59,688 nucleotides of DNA from DATFYP01 sp035626235 (GTDB lineage: Archaea > Thermoproteota > Nitrososphaeria > Nitrososphaerales > Gagatemarchaeaceae), in the NCBI GenBank assembly GCA_035626235.1, contig DASPOB010000047.1, forward strand, positions 1 through 59,688, in the 5' to 3' direction. The notes beneath the pieces are model-generated. The model was not told the DNA's origin. It made no database searches and worked only from the letters and a program-made list of their open reading frames with translations. Position 1 is the first letter of the stretch. Every line of letters begins with the position of its first letter. Of this stretch, positions 42,874-51,199 are shown in pieces. A program made the translations under genes and the position numbers.

Positions 42874-44157
42874 GTGACTGACATCAACTTTGTCAACAAT
42901 CTTTGGGTCCTGATATGCGGTCTCCTCATTTTCTCCATGACCGTTTCCGTGGGTCTGTTGGAAATCGGCGAGCTTGGGAAGAAGTACTCCCTGAGCCTTG
43001 TGAAGTCGCTGCTAGTGACTGGAACTGCGCTGGTCGTCATGGCGTTTGTCGGATTCAACGTTGCATTCGCGCCTACCATGGGGGGTTTCATCGGGAATCC
43101 ACTTTACAGTGGGGGTCTCTTCCTCGGTGGCTTCTCCTCCAACGCGACCGGCCTGCTCAACGGCGTGTGGTGGTCGACAGGCAGTTCGTACTTCTCCACT
43201 GGTCTGACAACCGGCACGTACTATCTCTTCGAGGCCGCTTCTGCATCCGTAACGCTGGCGCTAGTCGGGGTGGTCGTGCTCAGGAAGATGAAGCTGGAGG
43301 CGTTTCTCGCCTACTCGATTGCTTACTTCGTTGTGATTTGGACTCTCCCCGCTGCTTGGATGTGGAACCCGACTGGGTGGCTCTACCTTTGGGGGGCTAG
43401 AGACTTTGCAGGCGGATTGGTGGTGCACGCGGCAGCTGGAGCGGCAGGACTCGCCGTCGTCTACAGGATCTGGCGAGAGGAGAAAAAGAAGGGCCTGAAA
43501 GAGAGCACCATCGTCCCGGTGAACGTAAATCCGACGTGGTTGGCCCTCGCCATGGTTCTTCTCTGGATGGGTTGGTTCGGCTTCAACCCTGGAAGCGTTC
43601 TCGCCCTGAACAGCGCGTCGACTACTGTCGTCTTGACTACGTTCCTGTCAGCCGCGGCCGCCCTGTCTTCAGTAGCCTTCTTCAGACGCGTTGTAATGAA
43701 GAGGGAACCTGACCTTCTCTATGCTAGCAACGGCATCCTGATGGGGTTGATTGTGATAACGCCTCTGGCCGGGTTCGTTAGCCCCGCCAGCGCAATGATC
43801 CTCGGCGTCCTCGCGGGCCCGCTGTACTTGGCGGCAGAGAGGTGGTTTTCCAAGCGCAAGTGGTTCTCTGACCCCGTGTCGCTATTTCCCGCTCATCTGG
43901 TGGGCGGCATCTTCGGCCTGATGATGATCCCGTTCTTCACGCAGAATGCGTTTGCCTCAGCCTCGGGAAACGGGGGGTTGCCATCCGGCCTCCTGTTCGG
44001 GGGTGGCACCGCCGCTCTCGACCAGTTTGCGCTCGAAGCGCTGGCCGCGGTGGTGGTATTGGCGGCGGTGTTCGCGATGACCTACGCCGCACTGGAGGTG
44101 ATAGCCCGGACGATGAATGGCATCACGACCGACTACGAGAAGGAAGGGTTGGTCTGA
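42874..44157 (+). CDS. amt: Ammonium transporter (Amt)
   Basis: A 427-residue, roughly 11-span ammonium channel. The Asp in ARDFAGGLVVH (D177) and the conserved twin histidines of the pore (about H185 and H341, the latter in FPAHLVGG) are present. The TM signature LLWMGWFGFNPGS also matches. Amt lets ammonium enter at low concentration. GTG start with ribosome site GGAGGTG. No GlnK gene adjoins. An Lrp-family regulator converges 13 bp downstream. Confidence 0.95.
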   Translation: MTDINFVNNLWVLICGLLIFSMTVSVGLLEIGELGKKYSLSLVKSLLVTGTALVVMAFVGFNVAFAPTMGGFIGNPLYSGGLFLGGFSSNATGLLNGVWWSTGSSYFSTGLTTGTYYLFEAASASVTLALVGVVVLRKMKLEAFLAYSIAYFVVIWTLPAAWMWNPTGWLYLWGARDFAGGLVVHAAAGAAGLAVVYRIWREEKKKGLKESTIVPVNVNPTWLALAMVLLWMGWFGFNPGSVLALNSASTTVVLTTFLSAAAALSSVAFFRRVVMKREPDLLYASNGILMGLIVITPLAGFVSPASAMILGVLAGPLYLAAERWFSKRKWFSDPVSLFPAHLVGGIFGLMMIPFFTQNAFASASGNGGLPSGLLFGGGTAALDQFALEALAAVVVLAAVFAMTYAALEVIARTMNGITTDYEKEGLV

Positions 44158-44170
44158 ACCTCGTGGCATT

Positions 44171-44677
44171 CTAGAGAGGGAGTCGGAAGTCCTCTTTCAC
44201 TGTGGCAAGCACGACGTGCGTGTTGGCTCGCTCTACGAAGGGCATGCTTAGCAGGCCCTTTGCGAAGGCGCTTAGGTCCTCGCGCTTCCTAAACTTGGCG
44301 ACGACTATACAGTCGTTCTCGCCGGTGACGTCGTAGACTGCGCACACCCCGGGGAGCTTGGCTATCTCCTTCTCTGTCAACGACAACTTCCCCTTTGAGA
44401 CTATGATTTCAGTCACTGCCGCGAGGTCATAGCCCAGTGACTCGAAATTTACAGCCACCGAATAGCCGGTGATTACTCCTGCCTGCTCCAACCTCGTGAC
44501 CCTCGATGACACAGTCGACGTTGATGTGTGAAACTCGTGGGCCATCTGCCTCAGGGAGACCCTGCCTTCAATCAGCAGACGCTCAAGTATCTTCATGTCC
44601 AGATGGTCAAGCGAGGCCAGCTCGTCAGGGCGGTCATTTCGTGGACGTTTGTCCTGCGATTGTCCTTGGGATTCCAC
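44171..44677 (-). CDS. Lrp/AsnC-family transcriptional regulator
   Basis: A 168-residue regulator with an N-terminal winged helix (DHLDMKILERLLIEGRVSLRQ, then TSTVSSRVTRLEQAGVITGY in shorter form) and a C-terminal RAM ligand domain ending in ERANTHVVLATVK. It is likely to sense an amino acid or related nitrogen signal. It lies next to amt (convergent), so control of nitrogen uptake is plausible. The GTG start is about 30 bp after AAATATAAAC, which may also serve the small divergent gene. Confidence 0.9.
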   Translation of the reverse strand: MESQGQSQDKRPRNDRPDELASLDHLDMKILERLLIEGRVSLRQMAHEFHTSTSTVSSRVTRLEQAGVITGYSVAVNFESLGYDLAAVTEIIVSKGKLSLTEKEIAKLPGVCAVYDVTGENDCIVVAKFRKREDLSAFAKGLLSMPFVERANTHVVLATVKEDFRLPL

Positions 44678-44742
44678 GTCTGTCCACCATGCCGCCGCAT
44701 GGGTTTATATTTGTTCTAAACAATCGCCCATGCCTGATTCAG

Positions 44743-45039
44743 ATGGCTGCCGGCAGGGTGTTTTACTGTCCGAAGTGCAGGCGGATGTACTTTCTTCCCT
44801 CGAATGCCTTCTACCTCTGCAACGAAGAGCGCAACTTTGGTTTCCCTTCCAACGAACCCTGGGCGATTCCGGAGTTCGCAGATTATGACGCCGGTGCGAG
44901 AACTCTCTCCTGTCTCCTCAGCCCGTGCGGTAGCCCTACGCGGCGCCACCCTTCCAGAGAGCATGCCTACGAACTGATGACGAGGGACGAGATTATCCTG
45001 AAGTTCAGGGACTCCGTCCTCGTCGAAGCTTCCTCGTAG
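44743..45039 (+). CDS. Small putative zinc-ribbon protein
   Basis: A 98-residue frame beginning with a CPKC knuckle (VFYCPKCRRMYFLP) and a further Cys in FYLCNEERN, followed by a polar C-terminal region. ATG at 44743 is about 36 bp after the TTTATATTTG element shared with the Lrp gene. I see no clear family; it could be a small metal-binding protein, but the second knuckle is incomplete, so gene status is tentative. Confidence 0.4.
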   Translation: MAAGRVFYCPKCRRMYFLPSNAFYLCNEERNFGFPSNEPWAIPEFADYDAGARTLSCLLSPCGSPTRRHPSREHAYELMTRDEIILKFRDSVLVEASS

Positions 45040-45094
45040 CTCGCTCCGATTGCGGCCCGAGCAGGGTCTGTCCAAAGGTGGCCGCTTGGCCTGG

Positions 45095-46447
45095 TTACTT
45101 CTTCCTAAAGAAATACCACGAACCAAACGCTATGATCAGGACCACGACAACGACTATCCCGATTATGGCCAAGTCCGTACCATTCGTTCCCTGCGCGGGG
45201 CTCGACTGCGACGTGGTCGTCGAGAGTGCGGAGGTGACGAGCGGGACCCCTCCGTAATTGATCTTTGCGATAAGTTGCTGGTCGACCTGCACCACTGCCG
45301 CTGGCAGGGGAGCGAACTGCAATGGCTGGGCGTAGGACTGACCTTGGGTCACAATGTAGCTCAGGAACTGAACGGCGTCGTAAGCCTGGCCCTGGGACCA
45401 GGCACCCCCGCCCGAAGTTCCGAGGTTTTGGTCTTGCCATACGAAAGCGTAGGTGTACGTCGAGATTGGGTAAGAGGTCGCCCCCGGCGCGTCCGTAATC
45501 GTGTACGTGGGGTTGCTCGCGACCTGGCTTGCGAGCGCCGCGGCAGCCGCAGCGACTCCGGCAGGCAGGGGAAGAACGTAGTTGCCGGCCTGGTTCTGGA
45601 CGGCTGCGTAGACCAAGCCCGCGCCTACGGCGTATGACGTCTCACCATAGCCGATGGCCCCGTTAGTCGCGGAAACGAGTCCAGCCACCCCACCGGTGCC
45701 TTTTCCCGACAGCTCAGATGGGGGGAAGTTCGAACTGGAGGTGGACCCCGCCTTGAAACCGGCCGCAGTCCAGTTTCCGTCTACCTGACCAAAGTAGTGG
45801 GTCAGCGCAAAGCTCGTACCGCTCCCATCGGACCTGTGGACCACCGTGATCGGATACTTGCCCAGGTTTGCGATTTCTGCAGCCGTCAGACCCTTGTTCA
45901 GAGCCAATATGCGTGAATCGTTCCAGGATGTAATGTGCAGCAGGAAGATTTCGGCGATGTCGTCGCCAGTCAGGTTCAGCGTCTTGCGGAAGCTTGGAAT
46001 GTTGTAGAAGATTGAGACGGGGGCAAGAGCGTCAGGGATCTGTACGAGCGGGTCCTTTCCTGAAAGACCCGTGGCCGGCGGGCTGTCAGCCGGCGTGACG
46101 ACGGCACCGGTCGTGGAGTTCAGCGTCGCGAGTCCATTAGCAGGAATCGGCGCGTCGCTGAAACCCAGGCTGAATATGTCGCCGAGCATGTTGTTCGTTC
46201 CGGTGGTGCTTCCAACCGCCTGGTAGTTGACAGTGACGACTCCGCCGGTGAAATTGTTGAAACCTGACTGCCAGTCCGTCATGATAGGCGCCACCAGCGT
46301 ACTGCCCCCGACCGAAAGAGTAGCTGGTGTGTAAGAACTCGTCTGGGCCGCGACTGGCGGAGCGGTCACAACTGCAGACAGTGAGAGAGCCGCCAGCACG
46401 AAGATGGTGAGGGCGGACGAGCGCGCAGATTGAACGATTCCTGACAA
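45095..46447 (-). CDS. pstS: Phosphate-binding protein PstS, membrane-anchored
   Basis: A 450-residue periplasmic-type binding protein: signal peptide (ALTIFVLAALSLSAVVTA), phosphate loop GGSTLVAPIM, SDAPIP and the RSDGSGTSFALTHYF loop. A Ser/Thr-rich linker and a C-terminal membrane helix with FRKK tail anchor it on the outside of the cell. It would feed phosphate to a PstCAB transporter not in this window. TTG 46447 is chosen because the TATA element CATAAATATG is 28 bp upstream; a GTG at 46459 is only 16 bp away. Confidence 0.9.
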   Translation of the reverse strand: MSGIVQSARSSALTIFVLAALSLSAVVTAPPVAAQTSSYTPATLSVGGSTLVAPIMTDWQSGFNNFTGGVVTVNYQAVGSTTGTNNMLGDIFSLGFSDAPIPANGLATLNSTTGAVVTPADSPPATGLSGKDPLVQIPDALAPVSIFYNIPSFRKTLNLTGDDIAEIFLLHITSWNDSRILALNKGLTAAEIANLGKYPITVVHRSDGSGTSFALTHYFGQVDGNWTAAGFKAGSTSSSNFPPSELSGKGTGGVAGLVSATNGAIGYGETSYAVGAGLVYAAVQNQAGNYVLPLPAGVAAAAAALASQVASNPTYTITDAPGATSYPISTYTYAFVWQDQNLGTSGGGAWSQGQAYDAVQFLSYIVTQGQSYAQPLQFAPLPAAVVQVDQQLIAKINYGGVPLVTSALSTTTSQSSPAQGTNGTDLAIIGIVVVVVLIIAFGSWYFFRKK

Positions 46448-46644
46448 CGACCTCCCCACGCCAGGGGGTCATATTTATGGCCTCGCGCCTGTCAAACTCT
46501 GCGGCAATGCGTGAGACACCAACGAGTAGCGGCCACCCCTAATCAGACGCACAGTAATACTCTCAACGGCAAGCCGGGGTGAGCTTCGACGAAGTCGGAA
46601 CAAGGAGGGCCGCGCTGAATGAGTGTCCTGCACTGGTCTGCATT

Positions 46645-47124
46645 TCAATTGGTTGAAAGTGTGGAAGGCAGGTTCTGGAGCAGGCTAAGGGACCGGCTTG
46701 TCTTGCTCAGCCTGGCCGCAAGCAGGCGTATCACCTCGATGGCCACGTCGGGATTTCTTCTGAGGAACGAGGTCCAAGTCAATCCCCTGACCCTTACGCA
46801 AGTGGTTCGAGCGGTGGCTATGATGTCTGCGCTCCTCCCCGTGGGCTCTGTGTTGAGGACCGCCATCTCACCGAAGAACTGGCCGCCGTCGAGCTTCGCA
46901 AGTACCCTCCCTTTCTTCCTCACTTCCACGCTCCCCTCGAGGATGACGTACATGTCCGCCAGCAGCGACCCGTCTTTGATGATGGCGTCTCCCTCCTGAA
47001 ATGTGGTGACCGCCGACTCTCCAAGCAGCGACTCTACCTCCTTCACCCCGAGCTCGCTGAATAGCGGGACCTTGCGGAGGGCTTCGGCGGCAGCCGCGCC
47101 TCTCCTTCCGAGCCTGAATACCAC
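46645..47124 (-). CDS. Stand-alone cyclic-nucleotide-binding (CRP-like) domain protein
   Basis: A 159-residue protein that is mostly one CRP-like cNMP-binding domain. The phosphate-binding cassette is FFGEMAVLNTEPTGRSAD: Gly85-Glu86 and Arg97-Ser98, the same GE...RSA pattern as bacterial CRP, so cAMP binding is plausible. The C-terminal helices resemble the CRP dimer helix, but no helix-turn-helix DNA-binding domain follows. GTG start about 30 bp after a TATA-like GTTTAAAG element. It is close to four nucleotidyl cyclase genes and is a candidate receiver. Confidence 0.85.
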   Translation of the reverse strand: MVFRLGRRGAAAAEALRKVPLFSELGVKEVESLLGESAVTTFQEGDAIIKDGSLLADMYVILEGSVEVRKKGRVLAKLDGGQFFGEMAVLNTEPTGRSADIIATARTTCVRVRGLTWTSFLRRNPDVAIEVIRLLAARLSKTSRSLSLLQNLPSTLSTN

Positions 47125-47198
47125 TTGGAACGTGGCTCACCGCTTCTATTTGTCTTTAAACATGGTGGAAGTGGACATTCTTGTTACCGTGAGTGCGC

Positions 47199-47594
47199 TC
47201 AATGCAATGCGACAGGCTGCGCGGGAGAGACGTCGGGCTCCACGACCACAGCCGTCCCGTAGGCGAGCACTTCTGTCATCGAACCGCTGATCTCCGATGC
47301 GTCGAAGGCGACGGAGACGACAGCATTCGCGCCGAGGCTCTTCGCATGCTCGGCGAGCCGCTGAAGCGCCTGATGGCGCACCTGTTCGAGCAGCTGCGTG
47401 TAGACTCTGATCTCTCCGCCACCCCAGGCCCGGAAGTAGGCCCATATGTTCTGCCCGAGCCCCCTGGACCTCACGATCAACCCGAAAGTCGTGCCTATGA
47501 CCCGGGTCACATGATGCCCAGAAACGAAAGGCGTCGTCACGATGAACAGGTCAGCCGGGGGTGAGAACCTCTCTGAATCAGCGGGAGATTTCAT
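47199..47594 (-). CDS. YbjQ/UPF0145-family protein
   Basis: A 131-residue protein of the YbjQ (DUF74) family, with FIVTTPFVSGHHVTRVIG, LRHQALQRLAEHAKSLGANAVVSVAFD-type segments (HAKSLGANAVVSVAFD) and a C-terminal VLAYGTAVVV. Members form pentameric beta-barrels that may bind metals; role uncertain. It follows the cNMP-binding gene on the same strand. Confidence 0.85.
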   Translation of the reverse strand: MKSPADSERFSPPADLFIVTTPFVSGHHVTRVIGTTFGLIVRSRGLGQNIWAYFRAWGGGEIRVYTQLLEQVRHQALQRLAEHAKSLGANAVVSVAFDASEISGSMTEVLAYGTAVVVEPDVSPAQPVALH

Positions 47595-47870
47595 TCGACA
47601 ACTCCCAGAACTTCGACGACCTTCCTCTTAGATAAATCCACCGAGGATGACCCCCATTCCGAGGGACTCCATCCGGGGAGACTCGTGATGCCCATTGCAT
47701 TGCCTACATCTCCTTTTCTTCGCCACGGTCAGGGAACTTGAGCGCGGTATCGCGGCCCCCAGTCACTGTCAACCAGTGCGGCGGCCCCTGTTGCCTAACT
47801 CGCCGAACCTTTTCCGATTCACGGTGGGCTCATCTTATATAGCAACCAGCGTCTTGCTCGCGGTCACGAA

Positions 47871-48395
47871 TTGACAAGGTGGGAGTGCCATCATTGCGGT
47901 GAACTCTTCGAATGGGAAGTGACTCCAGACGAGTGTCCCAACTGCCAAAGTTCACTGACCTTCTGGCTGAAGGCGCCGGAACCAAGCGCGGCGAAGGATG
48001 TAAGGGACCATCTCCACAGGATTCCTATCTTCTTCGGGCTCCGCGACAGCGCGCTCGCGGACATGGCGAAGGCGTTCAGAGAAGTCACGTTTGCAGCGGG
48101 AGCCCCCATCATGAAGGAGGGCGAGGCAACAAGGAGCTTTCTGATTCTCACGGACGGAGCGGTCGAGATCAAACGCAGTGGGAAACTCGTCGCGACACTT
48201 GTGCCATACCAGTTCTTCGGAGAGCTAGCAGCCCTTGGGCTCCAGGACAAGAGAACCGCAGATATAGTCGCCCGTGGAGAATGCAAGTGTCTGGTGGCCA
48301 TTCAATCCGAATTGCAGCGTGTCATTTCTTCCCATCCCACGGTGTCCAGTCATATCCTCAAGGAGATTCGAAACCGCTACCAGCCTGACGCCTAG
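47871..48395 (+). CDS. Zinc ribbon + cyclic-nucleotide-binding protein
   Basis: A 174-residue protein with an N-terminal rubredoxin-like zinc ribbon (C6-x2-C9 and C22-x2-C25) and then a CRP-like cNMP domain whose cassette FFGELAALGLQDKRTAD has Gly117-Glu118 and Arg128-Thr129. There is no HTH, so it is not a classical CRP regulator; the zinc ribbon could bind RNA, DNA or protein. TTG start about 34 bp after a TATA-like CTTATATAG. It is a second candidate receiver for the cyclases. Confidence 0.85.
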   Translation: MTRWECHHCGELFEWEVTPDECPNCQSSLTFWLKAPEPSAAKDVRDHLHRIPIFFGLRDSALADMAKAFREVTFAAGAPIMKEGEATRSFLILTDGAVEIKRSGKLVATLVPYQFFGELAALGLQDKRTADIVARGECKCLVAIQSELQRVISSHPTVSSHILKEIRNRYQPDA

Positions 48396-48533
48396 TCCAG
48401 CTTCTGATACGTCCCTTCTACCTCGTCGAAGCGAGTCGTCGGCAGCCGGTGGAGTCTAGGAAGGTGAAGCCTCGGGACTGGTCCGCTGGCACGATTCTCT
48501 TAACAAAAGGTATGTTTATTTACCCACTGGAAC

Positions 48534-50075
48534 ATGCAATTTCAACTTACTGCCTTGCGTCTAAGCATCAAAGATTCGCGTTCTTCTCACAAGAGAAAGT
48601 CTGGCCTACCTCTCTGGGGACTTGCCTTATTGTTTCTCCTGGTCGCCTCGGGAATCCTGGCTGTGCCCAGAGTGGTCGCCTTTTCGAACGGGCAGAACGC
48701 GTCGATCGTCATTGGGCAGTCCGGCTTCTTTGCGAACTCGAAAATAGCCCCTCTCATCAACCAGTCGAGATTCAGTGTTCCATACGATGTAAAGTTTGAT
48801 TCTTCCGGCAACCTTTGGGTCGCGGACTCGGCTGACAGCCGGGTTCTGGAATTCAAGGCCCCGTTCTCGAGCGATGAAAGCGCGAGCGTCGTCCTGGGCG
48901 AGTCGAGCTTCTCGACTAGCTACCTGTCTGGTAGCACTGGTCTCAATGGGACTGTGCTTTCCACGCCCGAAGCGATCGCATTCGATTCATCTGGAAACCT
49001 TTGGGTCTCCGACACCGGCGACGGACGAATCGTGGAGTTCAAGGCGCCGTTCTCCACCGGCGAGAACGCCAGCCTCGTCCTGGGGGTGCCCAACCTCCAC
49101 ACTGAAGGCGGTGGTTTGGACCTCCCCGCATCTCAGTCAGACCTCAATTCTCCCGCAGGTATCACATTCGACTCGTCAGGGAACCTCTGGGTTGCAGACT
49201 CCGGCTACTACCGCGTGACCGAGTTCAAGGCTCCTCTTTCGAACGGTGAAAACGCTTCGGTAGTGCTGGGACAGGACAACTTCACGGCGAAGGACTTTCC
49301 AAACGAGTCCGACTGTCCCCCAAGCTGCGACACGCCGACGATGGCCACCTTGAACAATCCCTTCGATGTTGCCTTCGACTCATTTGGGAATCTGTGGGTT
49401 GCAGACAGGAGCGACCACCGAGTGGTTGAATTCACCCCTCCATTTTCTGATGGGCAAACAGCAAGCGTCGCCGTCGGGGGAAGTTGTGCCATCTTTGGCG
49501 AAGTATTGGCAGCCAACTGCCTTAGCGTCACTGAGTTCCTAGGGTTTGATCACTCGGGAATGCTGTGGGTGTCAGATACTGGAAACGGCAGGGTCCTCGG
49601 CTTCCCTTCACCGATCACCAGCGGAGAAAACGCGACTGTTGTACTGGGCGAGCCGGACTTCGCGACGACCTTTGGGGTGGTCGTCAACGCAACGCAAAGC
49701 AATATGGTAAATCCAGAGGGTTTCGCATTCGACTCCTCGGGGAACATCTGGGTCACCGACAGTGGCTTGAACAGGGTGCTTGAGTTTACCGCTTCAGCCG
49801 TCGTGAGCACCTCCACGACGCATTCGGTGAGCCAAAGCACGGTATCAACAGGCGTCTCTTCTGTTTCGTCAATCCAAACGACCACCGGGGCCCCGACTGA
49901 GACGACATCGTCGGCGGCGCAGCCAACCATCTCTTCGTCTGCAGCGGCTTCGGGGAGCGGAGGGGGCGTCCCTGAGTTCCCGTATCAAGTAGCGCTGGTC
50001 GCTACCTTCACCGTGCTTGTCGTGGCATCCTACCTCCTGGCGAAAGGGCGGACAGAGCGCCGCCGAGCGAAATGA
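48534..50075 (+). CDS. Second surface NHL-repeat protein with VPEFP C-terminal signal
   Basis: A 513-residue paralogue of the 24884-26266 gene. It has a signal anchor (GLALLFLLVASGILAVP), about six NHL repeats with FDSSGNLWVADS and RVLEFKAPFS cores, a Ser/Thr linker, then VPEFPYQVALVATF, a membrane helix and basic tail GRTERRRAK. The shared VPEFP + helix + basic end in both proteins indicates a common surface-anchoring route. ATG 48534 is used; a TATA-like GTTTATTTACC lies near 48517, so a downstream TTG at 48549 is also possible. Confidence 0.82.
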   Translation: MQFQLTALRLSIKDSRSSHKRKSGLPLWGLALLFLLVASGILAVPRVVAFSNGQNASIVIGQSGFFANSKIAPLINQSRFSVPYDVKFDSSGNLWVADSADSRVLEFKAPFSSDESASVVLGESSFSTSYLSGSTGLNGTVLSTPEAIAFDSSGNLWVSDTGDGRIVEFKAPFSTGENASLVLGVPNLHTEGGGLDLPASQSDLNSPAGITFDSSGNLWVADSGYYRVTEFKAPLSNGENASVVLGQDNFTAKDFPNESDCPPSCDTPTMATLNNPFDVAFDSFGNLWVADRSDHRVVEFTPPFSDGQTASVAVGGSCAIFGEVLAANCLSVTEFLGFDHSGMLWVSDTGNGRVLGFPSPITSGENATVVLGEPDFATTFGVVVNATQSNMVNPEGFAFDSSGNIWVTDSGLNRVLEFTASAVVSTSTTHSVSQSTVSTGVSSVSSIQTTTGAPTETTSSAAQPTISSSAAASGSGGGVPEFPYQVALVATFTVLVVASYLLAKGRTERRRAK

Positions 50076-50177
50076 CGAAGGCCTGCGAGCAATCTGCTCT
50101 CCACGAATTGCAAACGGAAGCATTTTCATTGGCCCTGAGCCCTTGGCCAAGCTTCGGACTCGCTTCATGGTGACCAG

Positions 50178-50567
50178 TTGATGGCTCAAAGACCTATCGA
50201 TGCGAGGGAAACGATAACGCAGATCACCGTAAGTAATCTCCAGAAATCGAGGGAATGGTACTCACGTCTGTTCGGAAAGGGCCCAGACTTGGAGCCATTC
50301 CCGGGCAACGTAGAGTTCAAGGTCGGAGGTGCCTGGGTCCAGATTGTTGATGGCGAGGTGCGACCATCAAGCTGGAGTATATTGTTCGAAGTCGGAGACC
50401 TCGCTCACGAGCGGGAGCGACTGAGAAATCAAGGAATTCAGGCGACAGAAGTCAAGACAAGTCCGAACGTGATTAGCTGGTTCGATTTGGAGGACCCGGA
50501 CGGGAACTCCATGAGGTGGTTCCAGGTCCTGACATCAGACTCCAAGGTCACCGGTGACCGAGACTAG
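50178..50567 (+). CDS. VOC-family (glyoxalase-like) protein
   Basis: A 129-residue VOC protein. The first module starts TITQITVSNLQKSREWYSRL and the second ends SWFDLEDPDGNSMRW, the metal-side motif. Substrate unknown. Second VOC gene of the window; the two are not close copies. Confidence 0.75.
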   Translation: MMAQRPIDARETITQITVSNLQKSREWYSRLFGKGPDLEPFPGNVEFKVGGAWVQIVDGEVRPSSWSILFEVGDLAHERERLRNQGIQATEVKTSPNVISWFDLEDPDGNSMRWFQVLTSDSKVTGDRD

Positions 50568-50620
50568 GGCAAGCCTATCGGCGGCGCTTTCTTAATACGT
50601 AACCGCGACGAGCGAGGTCC

Positions 50621-51001
50621 ATGACCGGTGCGGTCCAGCTCCTCTTGTACGACACGGACTGCGGCCCATGCATGAGATTCAAAAGGCTCGTCAGCTTCCT
50701 TGACCTGGGTCGGTCATTGGAATTCATGTCGATCGACAAAGCCGAAGGGCTCGGAATCCTCGACGGCATTCCCGCCAAGAGAAGACATGGTTCGTTTCAT
50801 CTCGTTCATCCGGACGGACGGCTGGAGAGCGGGGCCGATGCCCTGCCGTCCCTCATTTCGCTGCTCCCCGGAGGAAGAATTGCGCGGAGAATCATAGTGT
50901 TCGCACCGAAGGGTCCGAGCGCCCTGAAGTTTCTTTACTCGACCGCGGCCAGGCTGCACGAAGTGGGGTCCTGCAAGGCTTCGTCTGCGCTTTCGGCGTA
51001 G
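50621..51001 (+). CDS. DCC-family thiol-disulfide oxidoreductase-like protein
   Basis: A 126-residue protein with the DCC (DUF393) signature: LLYDTDCGPCMRFKRLV, a CxxC thioredoxin-like site near residues 14-17, and a following strand FMSIDKAEG. The family is predicted to act in redox chemistry; members are often membrane associated. No partner is evident. Confidence 0.8.
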   Translation: MTGAVQLLLYDTDCGPCMRFKRLVSFLDLGRSLEFMSIDKAEGLGILDGIPAKRRHGSFHLVHPDGRLESGADALPSLISLLPGGRIARRIIVFAPKGPSALKFLYSTAARLHEVGSCKASSALSA

Positions 51002-51199
51002 TTGCGGTCGTCTATGCCGTGGGAATCTCAATGGCACGAGACTCTGCCCTGTCGAGCGAGGGATCTTCATTGGCCAATAGGTAATTCGCTCACCCTCGAC
51101 AGCCGCGGTGGCCCTTTGCACAAGTACTCTGCAAGCTTCGGAGGGTTTTTTCGAGCTAGTTTTTTATAAGAGTCGCAATACTTCTGCGCGAAAAAATTC

